64,000 nt of DNA from Flaviramulus_B aquimarinus (GCF_039543205.1 NZ_BAABJH010000006.1:62001-126000); one strand, 5' to 3'. Shown: positions 43,941-52,270, counted from the first letter of the stretch. Notes: generated by a model from the sequence alone, not told the origin. A program made the numbers and translations.

Positions 43941-45041
43941 GTTAGCAACTGGTTTTTTTTCAATAGTATATAAATCTATAGATTTTTCTTTGCCTCTTAA
44001 TTTTTGGTTAACTAGAAATATAGCTGAAAAATCAGTATCCAAATCTAATATGTTTAATAAATTCTCAGAGATTAAAAGATCCGCAGAAAATTCATTACAT
44101 AAGCTTTGAATTCTTGCAGTTGTGTTTAAGGTATCTCCTGTAAAAACAATATCTTTTTTTATTTTTCCAATTTCACCAGTTGTGACCTCTCCAAAGTGAA
44201 TTCCAGCTTTGAAAGTTGGATGTTCATTAAACTTATCAATAAATTTCTTTTTTTGCTTTTGTAAATCATGTTTCATTTTAAAAAAACAATGAATACAGTT
44301 GTTGTCTGTTTTACTATTAGAAGTTTTCCAAGAAACTACCATTTCATCTCCGACATATTGATATATTTCTCCTGAATAATTTATTACTGCGTCTGATATT
44401 ATATTGTAATAGTCTTTAAGAAGATTGAAATATTCGAGATGTCCAATTTTTTCTGCTATTGTTGTTGAGGATTTCATATCAAGAAACATGAAAATTCTAC
44501 TTTCTAATTTTGGTTTATGATATTTTCCAACAATAAAATTCAAAAATGCATTGCTTCCAACTTTTTCACTAATTTCATTATAAAAAAGTGCAAAAATTAA
44601 TGATACAGTCATTTGAAAGCTAGTACTTAAAAAGCTAATACTATTTAAGAATTCTGTAAACTTACTCCAAACTTTTTTGTCGAAGATATTTGTTTTTAAT
44701 TCAATGCTAGCTGCTACTGGATAAGTAAAGCAAATTATAATGAACAGAAACAAAGAGTATATTATTAGTTTTCCAATTATTTTAAATAAGAAACTATTTT
44801 TTGAAAATAATCGATTTATAAAAAGAAGTTCAATAATTCCAATTATTAGTCCAACGATAGTTACAACAGGTAAAGCAAATAAAACAACTCGATAGTCCAA
44901 TTTTATTACTCCATTCACTGTGTAATCGAAGTCTTTTGTTGCAGAATGCTCAATAAATAAAAAGATTAGACCAAACATCAACCAGATGAATCCAAATGGA
45001 ATAATTCGTTTAATATTTCTTTTAAGTTTTGGAATAATCAA
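43926..45041 (-). CDS. Membrane-bound class III adenylate/guanylate cyclase
   Basis: 371 residues. Four hydrophobic segments (about 15-32, 48-70, 86-108, 143-160) precede a class III cyclase domain from about residue 180. Metal-binding Asp residues are in FMFLDMKSST and QYVGDEMVVSW; GIHFGEVTTGEIG and FTGDTLNTTARIQ (transition-state Asn and Arg) are present, so it should be active. It appears to start at a TTG, since no ATG is available before the first TM segment. The last residues (NKELS and stop) are encoded by the unit core and the IS110 end, so the IS insertion has changed the C-terminus. Two Crp-like regulators are in nearby cassettes. Confidence 0.85.
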   Translation of the reverse strand: MIIPKLKRNIKRIIPFGFIWLMFGLIFLFIEHSATKDFDYTVNGVIKLDYRVVLFALPVVTIVGLIIGIIELLFINRLFSKNSFLFKIIGKLIIYSLFLFIIICFTYPVAASIELKTNIFDKKVWSKFTEFLNSISFLSTSFQMTVSLIFALFYNEISEKVGSNAFLNFIVGKYHKPKLESRIFMFLDMKSSTTIAEKIGHLEYFNLLKDYYNIISDAVINYSGEIYQYVGDEMVVSWKTSNSKTDNNCIHCFFKMKHDLQKQKKKFIDKFNEHPTFKAGIHFGEVTTGEIGKIKKDIVFTGDTLNTTARIQSLCNEFSADLLISENLLNILDLDTDFSAIFLVNQKLRGKEKSIDLYTIEKKPVANKELS

Positions 45042-45070
45042 TTAAATTCTAACAGATTTTGATTCAACTT

Positions 45071-45273
45071 GTTGCTAACGGTTTTGTATATGGGTCGTAG
45101 CGTGTAAATTAAACTATAATTTTCGGTTTAAGAACAAGCCAGATTTTTAAATTTTACTATTTATTTTTTTCTTGGAAATCGTCAAATTTAAAAATTTGGC
45201 GACTTTCCAAATACGCCAGAAACTTTGGGCAAAGCAACTGACCAGCTATGAGCTATATACGTTGTTGCCATTA
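45071..45273. repeat. Palindrome element 8
   Basis: Starts with the inverse core GTTGCTAAC (45071-45079), complement of 43941-43949. Left arm GGTTTTGTATATGGGTCGTA (45080-45099) continues GCGTG; right arm CTATGAGCTATATACG (45246-45261). It ends with the next unit core TTGTTGCCATTA (45262-45273), complement of 47165-47176. The end of the GrpB-like gene lies inside it. Confidence 0.8.
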
Positions 45274-45812
45274 GTTTTTTCCGCATCTATTATTTTATCG
45301 ATGAATTTATTGACATTTAATTCTTTTAATTCAGCATACTTTTTTTTGTCCTGATTAGCCTTTTCTGCTAATTCATATTTCATTTTTTGATATTTTAATC
45401 TAGCCCAATCATTTTTTCTTAAAAAATCTCTTGATAAGAGATGTCTTTCTAATGCTTGACTATTACTTAAGCAAACATATAGATGATGATTAATACTATC
45501 TAAAATTTTATTTACAGAACCTTTATTTCGTTTGAAAACATCTCTATTATCAATTCCTTGGTTTCCATTATGAAAATAATCAATTTGCATTAATCTAGAT
45601 TTTATTTTTTTAAAGTCTGATTTGCTTTGATAAATAATATCAATATCAATAATCGGTTTTGAATCAAGATTTTGTACAGAAGTACTACCAACGTGTTCAA
45701 TATTATATTTAAGACCGAACAAACCTTTATCTAATTCGCTTTTTAGATCTGTAAAATCTTTAATCCAATCAGTAGTATATTTTTCAATTAACATAGTTTT
45801 TTTAATATACAT
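45246..45812 (-). CDS. GrpB-family nucleotidyltransferase-like protein
   Basis: 188 residues. The core IEHVGSTSVQNLDSKPIIDIDIIYQ (about 40-65) is the GrpB/CoaE-linked domain motif, related to nucleotidyltransferases (HVGSTS then a DxD-like pair); NHHLYVCLSNSQALERHLLSRDFLR follows as usual. The reaction in bacteria is unknown. A later ATG (MLIEKY) may be the true start. The last eight codons (NGNNVYSS) and the stop are read from palindrome element 8, so this C-terminus is supplied by the cassette junction. The membrane protein gene lies 35 bp upstream on the same strand. Confidence 0.8.
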   Translation of the reverse strand: MYIKKTMLIEKYTTDWIKDFTDLKSELDKGLFGLKYNIEHVGSTSVQNLDSKPIIDIDIIYQSKSDFKKIKSRLMQIDYFHNGNQGIDNRDVFKRNKGSVNKILDSINHHLYVCLSNSQALERHLLSRDFLRKNDWARLKYQKMKYELAEKANQDKKKYAELKELNVNKFIDKIIDAEKTNGNNVYSS

Positions 45813-45847
45813 ATTTATCTAAAAACATACATTCCTACTTTTGTTTT

Positions 45848-46486
45848 TTATTGCCTTTTAGGTTTTATTAACGATATTCCTGAATATAGAATCCAACCTG
45901 CAATACTAAAAACAAATATTCTGAAGCCTGTATGACTTGTAAACACAAAGTTTGTAGCCGCACCAATTACCGCAAAAATCAAAATTGTAATCCCTAGGTA
46001 TCCAATTAATTTAGGAAGCTTTTTTGAAAAAATTATAATCAAAGAATAAATAGCAATTGCTAAACAAAAAGACACAATAAAAATATAATCTAATCCTTTG
46101 TTTATAGCAAAGCCATAACTAACAATAGGTTTAACAATAGTAATATTTTGTTCTAAATTATCAGAATATTGATTTAGAAAAAATGTTAATGCTAAACCAT
46201 TAAATAAAGCTGCAAGCATAGCTGCTACAAGTCCAAATCCTATTATTATAAAAGCTAAAGTTGATATTTTCCATTTATCTGAAAGTTTATGAGTCAAACC
46301 ATAAAAACCAAAAAGAATAAATGGTAAACAAAAAATAGCTAATGAGTGCGTAAATTGTAATGGCTTAGATAATTCAATAATATGCTCGATATTACCTCCT
46401 GCAGGATGTATTATCATTGTAGTAATGGCTAAAAATGAGCCTATTGTTAGAGATAGTCCTGTGATTTTGTAAAAATTGTTTTCCAT
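45848..46486 (-). CDS. Six-TM membrane protein, DUF4386-like
   Basis: About 212 residues from the ATG at 46484-46486 (MENNFYKITGLSL); a longer frame from a TTG at 46513 is less likely. Six hydrophobic segments and the motif MIIHPAGGNIEHI in the first loop are seen, then LAALFNGLAL in the third segment. The family has no known function. It lies between the GrpB-like gene and a Crp-like regulator, all on the minus strand and inside one cassette bounded by 12-bp inverted cores, so the regulator probably controls it. Confidence 0.6.
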   Translation of the reverse strand: MENNFYKITGLSLTIGSFLAITTMIIHPAGGNIEHIIELSKPLQFTHSLAIFCLPFILFGFYGLTHKLSDKWKISTLAFIIIGFGLVAAMLAALFNGLALTFFLNQYSDNLEQNITIVKPIVSYGFAINKGLDYIFIVSFCLAIAIYSLIIIFSKKLPKLIGYLGITILIFAVIGAATNFVFTSHTGFRIFVFSIAGWILYSGISLIKPKRQ

Positions 46487-46563
46487 TTTTTTGTTCTTTA
46501 GGTTAAAGAACAAATATCGTAGGATTGTGAAAAACTAGCACTTGATTGAAATCAAGAAATAAA

Positions 46564-47130
46564 TTACTCTTTGGAAAGTCTTTTTCTGACTCTACTTAAT
46601 GTTTCTGGGGTTATTTTGAGATAAGAAGCAATTATTGTTTGTGGGAAATATTGAATAAGATTGGGTTTGTTTTTTAATATGTGGTCATACTTCTCGTCAG
46701 GTGTACTGTTGTTGTCAAAAAAATCAATTCGTGAGGTAGATTCTTCTAAGATTTTGCCCATTTGTAGAAAGGATTGTGATTGAGCAATTAGTTTATGAAT
46801 AGCATCCATTGAAATTTCATAGAATGTGCTGTTCTCAAAAGCTTGAATCGAATATTCTGATGGTTTTCTTGTAGTAAAGCTTTTATGATTTATTACCCAA
46901 TCATAGACAATATTTAAGTCGATGATATTTTTATTGAATTCTGAATCAATGTTATATTGATAAAAGCTACCAGACACAACAAAACACAAAGATGAACAAA
47001 CATTTCCTTTCTCTAATAAAATTTCACCCTTCTTTAGCTTTTTGAATTGAAGTTCTTTCGTTAATAATAATGAATTTTTTTCGGAAAATTCCCCAGCCTT
47101 TTTAAGCAGTTCCAAAATTGATTTATCCAT
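46564..47130 (-). CDS. Crp/Fnr-type transcription regulator
   Basis: About 188 residues from the ATG at 47128-47130 (MDKSILELLKKAG). A cyclic-nucleotide-like roll (KKGEILLEKGNVCSSLCFVVSGSFYQY) precedes a short HTH (QTIIASYLKITPETLSRVRKRLSKE). It resembles the Crp-like protein at 38560-39135 in design but is clearly diverged from it. It is the first gene of the GrpB/membrane-protein unit. The inverse core TAATGGCAAC starts about 35 bp upstream of its ATG, so the promoter overlaps the palindrome. Confidence 0.8.
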   Translation of the reverse strand: MDKSILELLKKAGEFSEKNSLLLTKELQFKKLKKGEILLEKGNVCSSLCFVVSGSFYQYNIDSEFNKNIIDLNIVYDWVINHKSFTTRKPSEYSIQAFENSTFYEISMDAIHKLIAQSQSFLQMGKILEESTSRIDFFDNNSTPDEKYDHILKNKPNLIQYFPQTIIASYLKITPETLSRVRKRLSKE

Positions 47131-47164
47131 AAGTTTAATGTTAAGCAAAATGTTTCTTCAAAAT

Positions 47165-47240
47165 TAATGGCAACAATTGTATAACAGCACTTTTTATCTA
47201 TAAAGTTGCTGTTATATCGCTTATATATGCAATGTATTAC
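47165..47240. repeat. Palindrome element 9, right edge of the cassette array
   Basis: Starts with the inverse core TAATGGCAACAA (47165-47176), exact complement of 45262-45273. A hairpin follows: ATAACAGCACTTT / AAAGTTGCTGTTAT (about 47181-47215). It is shorter than the others, and no clear next core follows, so the array ends here. Confidence 0.65.
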
Positions 47241-47552
47241 TTTTCAACAAATAATCTTAGGAACTTATAATCGTTTTATTGTTGATTTCTATGGTGCCAG
47301 CTATTGCAATTAATGCGAATATATAAAAAAGACCGAATTATAATATAATATATTATGTTTTATCTTATTTTTGTGTAGGTTTTTGAGTATTTTTTATCTT
47401 AAAATTACATATGCTTACTAGTTTATATACAAAATGCATAGTAAAGAAAAGTGACTTTATTATATTTTGTGTTTGGTAAACACAATGTTATTAATATCAT
47501 AAAAATAAACGGAATGAATCCTAATATTTTTGGAACTATAAAACAGAAGCAA
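47241..47552. other. Gap between the array and the DCC thiol protein gene
   Basis: About 310 bp of AT-rich sequence without a gene or a repeat that I can support. Confidence 0.4.
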
Positions 47553-47972
47553 TTACTCTAAAAACCTATTCCTTAATTCTGGTGTAGGAATCATACAAGC
47601 CTCTTTTTTGCCATACCATTTGTAACGATTTTTTGCAATAAAATCATAAACCCAATTTCTTATAAAGTTTGGAACGATTAGAAAAACAGCTAATATATTT
47701 GTTGGAAACCCTAGCTTTGAAGCTATTTTTAAAGCTGCTGTAGATTTGTAATCAATCCCTTTTTCTGGATTGTAAAGTATAATAGAATCGACTTTAGTGG
47801 TGTTTATATTGTGTTTTTCTATGATATGTTTCCCTGTTTCACTTTGTAAAGCTGCAAACATAAATAGGTTCTTTTTATCCCGCTTTATTACATACAGCAC
47901 AGAACTGTTGCAAAGGTTGCAAACACCATCAAAAAGAATGAGTTTTTTATGTTTTGGGATATTTATAGGCAC
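47553..47972 (-). CDS. DCC-family thiol-disulfide oxidoreductase-like protein
   Basis: 139 residues, apparently starting at a GTG because no ATG precedes the motif. LILFDGVCNLCNSSVLYVIKRD near the N-terminus is the DxxCxxC signature of the DCC family; FAALQSETGKHI and the C-terminal NRYKWYGKKEACMIPTPELRNRF are also typical. A thioredoxin-like fold with redox-active Cys is expected. It starts 17 bp after the stop of the TPR-HTH gene on the same strand, so they may be cotranscribed. Confidence 0.85.
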   Translation of the reverse strand: MPINIPKHKKLILFDGVCNLCNSSVLYVIKRDKKNLFMFAALQSETGKHIIEKHNINTTKVDSIILYNPEKGIDYKSTAALKIASKLGFPTNILAVFLIVPNFIRNWVYDFIAKNRYKWYGKKEACMIPTPELRNRFLE

Positions 47973-47989
47973 ATTGCAAAGATACCACT

Positions 47990-49870
47990 TTACAATGTAC
48001 TAAGGAACTGGTTTAAGTCGACCTTTTTTTCAAGTTTAAGCTTCTTTTTAAGACGGTATTTCGATTTTAAAACACTCTCTGGCAAAACGTTAAGCATCGA
48101 TGCTATTTCTTTAGTAGATAGGTTCATACGTAAAAAAGAAGCCAGGCGCATTTCTTTTTCGCTAATGTCTTTATAAATAGCTTTTAGTTTGTGGTCAAAG
48201 TTATTATGCACTTCGGAGAAGTAAGATTTAAAAACTTCCCAATCTTTATCCTCAGCACTTTCTTTTTTAAGAAGCATAACTAAGCGTCTAAATTGAACCT
48301 TAAACAGTTCAGGCGATTGTTTAATTTTTACCAAGTTGTCCTTTAACTCTTGTATAAATGTGTTTTTTTGGACTAAATGCAGTGTTTGGGTGGCAAGTTC
48401 CTTCTTTTTAAATTCAATTTCTTGTTTGTATATAGCTTCTTGTTTTTCGCGTTCTATTTGGTTTTTCTTGATACGTTGTTTGAAACCAAAATATATTAAC
48501 CCAGCTATAACTATAAATGAAAACATACCAATACCGTAAAGTGTTTTAGTTAACTTATCATTTTTGGCTTTTGTGTTTAGTGTTTTTATTTCAGCTTCCT
48601 GTAAAGCTATTTCAGTTTCTTTTTTTTCGGTTTTGTAAATAGTTTTTAGTTCTTCTATTTCTTTTGATATTGTAGTATGGTCTATTTCATCTGAAACAGA
48701 AATAAAACTTTTGATATCTTTTAGGGCATTTTTTAAGAAGCCAGCTCTTTCTTGAGCATCAGCTCTAGCTGAATATGCCGTTTTTAATTGATATTTAGAA
48801 TCTAATGAATCTGCTTTTTTTACTGCAAGGTTTAGGTATTCTAATGCCTTATTATGATTTCCTTTTTTGCTTAAAACTATTCCTGTCTCTGTAATAACAT
48901 ATAAGTAATCTGTTGAATTACTTTCAGTTTTACTAAGCTCCTCACTCTCTTTTAAATAAGATAATGCTTTATCAAATTTCTTTTCATCACTATATAGTAT
49001 AGACAAAGCGGTCAGTGATTTATATATATTGTCTTTTATATTATAAGTTCTTGATATTTTTAGTCCTTTTTCTAAAAATTCTTTACCCTTAATTTTATTG
49101 TTAAGTTTAATGTAAGTATCCCCAATGTTCATATATGAGTTACTCACGTATATATTGTCATTTAATTCTAAATAAACTTTTAATGCTTCATTATAATATT
49201 TTAAAGCTTCATTATAATTTTGTCTTCGTATTTCAATATCTCCTATCTGCGAATTTATATCTGCTTTTCTATATGTTTCTCTTGGAATAGTGTCTAAAAC
49301 CCTTAAAGCTAATAAACTCTCATTTATTGCAGTTTTATAGTCTCCTTTTTCAGTGTATATTATTGCTTTATTGCCAATATTAACGCCATAGCTTAAATAG
49401 TCTTTATTTTTAATAAATTTTTTGGAGGATTTATTACGTAAGTCTATGGCTTTATTAAAATCTCCTTTTTCTAAAGCTATTCCTGCTAAAACAGATAACG
49501 CTTTTGGAAGCATTACACTATCATTATACTTTTTTGCTAACTCAGAGGTTTTGTTATAATGGTATTCGGATGAGTCAATATCATGAATTAAATCGTAGTA
49601 TACTCCTAAGTGGAAATGACCAACTGTTTCTCCAGATTCATATTTAATCTTCTTTGATAAGTCAATACAGTTTTTTGCATGAATTGCCCCTTTTTTAGGA
49701 TTAGTATAGATTTCTGCGTAAAATAATCTAGCTGATGTTTGTACTTTTTTATAAGTATCAGGCATTGTATTGTATTCATTTTTTAAACTGTCAATATATT
49801 TTTGATTTTGAGCAGTTGTGAAATTGCTAACTAGAAATAGAACAAAAATAATTTTTAATACATTTTTCAT
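47990..49870 (-). CDS. TPR-repeat membrane sensor with C-terminal LuxR-type HTH
   Basis: 626 residues. A signal peptide (ending NFTTAQ) is followed by TPR repeats (about 60-390, for example YNEALKYYNEALKVYLELND), a TM helix (about 445-462), a charged coiled coil (463-510) and a C-terminal HTH with MNLSTKEIASMLNVLPESVLKSKYRLKKKL. Such one-component regulators are common in Flavobacteriaceae: the TPR part lies in the periplasm and the HTH in the cytoplasm. The inducer and targets are unknown. The CDC-like gene is divergent, about 310 bp away, and might be a target. Confidence 0.8.
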   Translation of the reverse strand: MKNVLKIIFVLFLVSNFTTAQNQKYIDSLKNEYNTMPDTYKKVQTSARLFYAEIYTNPKKGAIHAKNCIDLSKKIKYESGETVGHFHLGVYYDLIHDIDSSEYHYNKTSELAKKYNDSVMLPKALSVLAGIALEKGDFNKAIDLRNKSSKKFIKNKDYLSYGVNIGNKAIIYTEKGDYKTAINESLLALRVLDTIPRETYRKADINSQIGDIEIRRQNYNEALKYYNEALKVYLELNDNIYVSNSYMNIGDTYIKLNNKIKGKEFLEKGLKISRTYNIKDNIYKSLTALSILYSDEKKFDKALSYLKESEELSKTESNSTDYLYVITETGIVLSKKGNHNKALEYLNLAVKKADSLDSKYQLKTAYSARADAQERAGFLKNALKDIKSFISVSDEIDHTTISKEIEELKTIYKTEKKETEIALQEAEIKTLNTKAKNDKLTKTLYGIGMFSFIVIAGLIYFGFKQRIKKNQIEREKQEAIYKQEIEFKKKELATQTLHLVQKNTFIQELKDNLVKIKQSPELFKVQFRRLVMLLKKESAEDKDWEVFKSYFSEVHNNFDHKLKAIYKDISEKEMRLASFLRMNLSTKEIASMLNVLPESVLKSKYRLKKKLKLEKKVDLNQFLSTL

Positions 49871-50179
49871 GAAAAGGTCGTTTTGGTTTTACTAAGATAG
49901 ATTTTTTATTAATCAGATGAATATTTTATTAATTACTTGAAAATTGATTTGTCCATAATAATCTATGCTTGTTTTACTAAATTTGAATTCTATTTTTTAG
50001 TTAATAAATTGAAAATCAATTTCTTGTATTTAATTTGTTTTTGTCTTCTTTTTGAGTAGTCCATGTTGTTTAATCATCTTTATTGATGTGGTTGTCCATG
50101 CTTTGTCTATGCTAAAAATTAGTTTTAAGTTGTATTCCTATCTAGTTTTGAAGTGTTGAATCACAAAAAAATAGAAATC
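49871..50179. other. Divergent intergenic region
   Basis: About 310 bp between the TPR-HTH regulator and the cytolysin-like gene. It holds TTGAAAATTGATTT (49937) and the related TTGAAAATCAATTT (50007), the latter containing the inverted repeat GAAAATC / GATTTTC overlap; a regulator site is possible. No gene is seen. Confidence 0.4.
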
Positions 50180-51823
50180 ATGAAAACAAAGCTATTAACA
50201 ATTAAAAGTATTTTTTACAGTATAATTTTTATTATCATATTACTTTCCAGTAATGGATGTAGTAAAGATGAAGTCGGTGAAAGTAGCGCTGCTACTTCAG
50301 AAGATATAGAAGCTTATCTTAAATCTTTAAATTACAATCCTGATGAATTGTTGGGAGTAGAAGATACTGGTTCTGAACCTATAAAAAAAGAAAAGGAATC
50401 TGAATCTGATTCTGATACAAATATACATGGAGAAAATACAAATACTATTTGTACGACCACTAATTATGATTTAAAAACCAACTTTAGTAATATCCCAATT
50501 TTAGATCCAAATAAAGGCGTTATTTGGCCAGGAGCATTGGTATATGGCGATGCATCATTAAAAAATGGCACACCAACCAATATTAATATTAACCGAGCGC
50601 CAATGACATTACGTCTAGATTTACCAGGAATTAGTGAAGCCGGTAATATTTATGTTGAAAAACCCAATAATACTACTACTAATTCTGGTATAGATGATGC
50701 TTTAGAGTGGTGGAATGCCAATGCTTATCAGGCTGGGTATAGAAATGCTGCATTTTCTACGTCAGAAGCAACTACAATGTATTCTAGACAACAGATGAGT
50801 TTAGAGTTAGGCTTAAATGCACAATGGGCTAAGAGCGATGTGTCTGCAGAGTTTGATTACGAAAGTACCGTTGAAAAAAGAGTTGCTATGATGGTTTATA
50901 AACAAGTGTTTTATACTATTTCTATGGATCAGCCAATTAAACCATCCGATGTGTTTAGTGAAAATGTGTCTACAGAAGAAGTAAAAGGTTTTTTTAACGA
51001 TGATAAGCCAGCTGCTTATATACACAATGTAAGTTACGGGCGTATTATAATGTTTAGAATGGAATCTACTGTAGAAGCATCAGATTCAGAACTAAAATCG
51101 GCTTTTGAATATGCCGCAGGTAAAAACAATGTTACTGGTGATCTTAAAATAAAAGTAGATAAAATATTAAAAAATTCAAGTATTAAAACCTTTGCCATTG
51201 GTGGTAATGCTGCAGTAGCAGCAGAATTGGTGTCGGCAGAAAATTTTGGTGATTTAGAACCAATAATTAAAGGAGAAAATGCATTGTATAGTAGACAAAA
51301 CCCTGGGGTTCCTATTTCATATACAGTCAGGTATTTAAAAGATAATACATTGGCTAAAATGGGTTTCACAACAAAATACTCAGCTGTTACTTGCAGTACA
51401 ACGGGTAGAGTACACCCTGGAATGGAGTTTAATAATCATACAAAAAATGATGGGTTTAGAGTTGGTCTTACCTACAAAAATAACCTCCCAGGAGAAAGTT
51501 CTCAAAGCTATGCAGATGTAACAAGAAACCAAAAATGGCAGCGAAATGAAAGTTATGATAATACCATAGGCATGCAATTACCGCCTGGTGCTTATGATAT
51601 TCGTATTTATATTGAATTGCAAATTGATGATGAAGAGGAAACTGATGATGAAGGTAATCAAATTAAACATTGGAATGTCGATACAAATTATAAACAACGT
51701 TATTTTAAAAAAGAATTAGGAAATTATATTCATAACGGTGGTAGTGGTTTATATGACAAATGTTATATCGCTGAAAAGGAGTGGTTAAAACCTGTAACTG
51801 TAAGGGCTCTTAAGTGTCCATGA
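50180..51823 (+). CDS. Cholesterol-dependent-cytolysin-like (CDC-like) lipoprotein
   Basis: 547 residues from the ATG at 50180; a GTG frame 27 bp upstream is less likely. A lipoprotein signal ends LLSSNGC (Cys about 27). After an acidic linker the thiol-activated cytolysin pattern appears: GVIWPGALVYGDASL, MTLRLDLPG, MVYKQVFYTISMDQPIKPSDVF, AAYIHNVSYGRIIMFRMES, IKTFAIGGNAA and ENALYSRQNPGVPISYTVRYLKDN. These cover the pore-forming domains 1-3. The cholesterol-binding undecapeptide is not seen; instead the C-terminal 125 residues form another beta domain. CDC-like proteins are known from other Bacteroidota, some acting in pairs; only one gene is here. It probably makes pores in target membranes or in rivals. 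Confidence 0.8.
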   Translation: MKTKLLTIKSIFYSIIFIIILLSSNGCSKDEVGESSAATSEDIEAYLKSLNYNPDELLGVEDTGSEPIKKEKESESDSDTNIHGENTNTICTTTNYDLKTNFSNIPILDPNKGVIWPGALVYGDASLKNGTPTNININRAPMTLRLDLPGISEAGNIYVEKPNNTTTNSGIDDALEWWNANAYQAGYRNAAFSTSEATTMYSRQQMSLELGLNAQWAKSDVSAEFDYESTVEKRVAMMVYKQVFYTISMDQPIKPSDVFSENVSTEEVKGFFNDDKPAAYIHNVSYGRIIMFRMESTVEASDSELKSAFEYAAGKNNVTGDLKIKVDKILKNSSIKTFAIGGNAAVAAELVSAENFGDLEPIIKGENALYSRQNPGVPISYTVRYLKDNTLAKMGFTTKYSAVTCSTTGRVHPGMEFNNHTKNDGFRVGLTYKNNLPGESSQSYADVTRNQKWQRNESYDNTIGMQLPPGAYDIRIYIELQIDDEEETDDEGNQIKHWNVDTNYKQRYFKKELGNYIHNGGSGLYDKCYIAEKEWLKPVTVRALKCP

Positions 51824-51850
51824 TATTTTTTAAGTAATTAGTAAGACAGT

Positions 51851-51900
51851 CGGCACCTAAAGTTGTAGATTCAACAACTTGGTGTCGATTGTTATTTTTT
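51851..51900 (+). terminator. Terminator after the cytolysin-like gene
   Basis: Stem CGGCACC..AGTTGT (51851-51866) against ACAACT.GGTGTCG (51874-51887) with a 7-base loop, then a T-rich run. It lies 27 bp after the stop. Confidence 0.75.
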
Positions 51901-51934
51901 GGCGTTCCCCAAAAGGGTCGGGCTTTTCGTTTTA
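51897..51934 (+). repeat. Second copy of the dispersed GGCGTT...GGGCTTT repeat
   Basis: TTTTGGCGTTCCCCAAAAGG followed by GTCGGGCTTTTCG matches the minus-strand copy ending at 28160 with a few changes and one indel. Confidence 0.6.
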
Positions 51935-51978
51935 TTAATTTATTCTGCAGCTATTATCTTATTATGATGAGATTCCCT

Positions 51979-51990
51979 GTCTGTCGACAG
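51979..51990. repeat. 12-bp perfect palindrome
   Basis: TCTGTCGACAGA. It may be chance or a protein-binding site in a gene-free stretch. Confidence 0.35.
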
Positions 51991-52021
51991 AATCTACAGT
52001 GTACCCATATCTTTTTTTGTT

Positions 52022-52270
52022 TTCTCGCGCAAAGGCACAAAGGCGCAGAGGCGCGAAGAGATATGAATAATGTCTCGTCCTAAAAAAGTTTACATATTTA
52101 TATTTAATCCTAAAATAGATTTACAACTCATTCTTAGTCCTATTATTGATTTACAATACCAGTTTTTACATAAATATTATTCAGTCTTATGAGTTATATT
52201 TATAAGATGGCAATGTTACACAGTAGTAGATATAGCTTTACACCTCTGCGCCTTTGCATGAGAAAAAAAA
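52022..52270. repeat. Gene-free stretch bounded by an inverted dispersed repeat
   Basis: TTTCTCGCGCAAAGG ... GCGCAGAGG on the plus strand (52021-52052) and its relative TTTCTCATGCAAAGGCGCAG on the minus strand (52264-52245) enclose about 190 bp. The AAAGGCGCAGAGG type repeat is found scattered in many genomes. The interior holds three 30-bp repeats. No gene is seen from 51901 to 52432. Confidence 0.6.
52078..52167. repeat. Three imperfect tandem repeats of exactly 30 bp
   Basis: Units begin at 52078, 52108 and 52138 with TCCTAAAAAAGTTTACA, TCCTAAAATAGATTTACAA and TCCTATTATTGATTTACAA. The first 19 bases of each are conserved and the remaining 11 vary. Confidence 0.65.

Noticed and set aside
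32535..47240. Canonical class 1-type or chromosomal integron
   Set aside because: No intI gene, no attI, and the core sites share only GTTR rather than GTTRRRY; hence reported as an integron-like array only.
52078..52167. CRISPR array
   Set aside because: Only three units, the repeat part is degenerate, the spacers would be 11 bases, and no cas genes are near.
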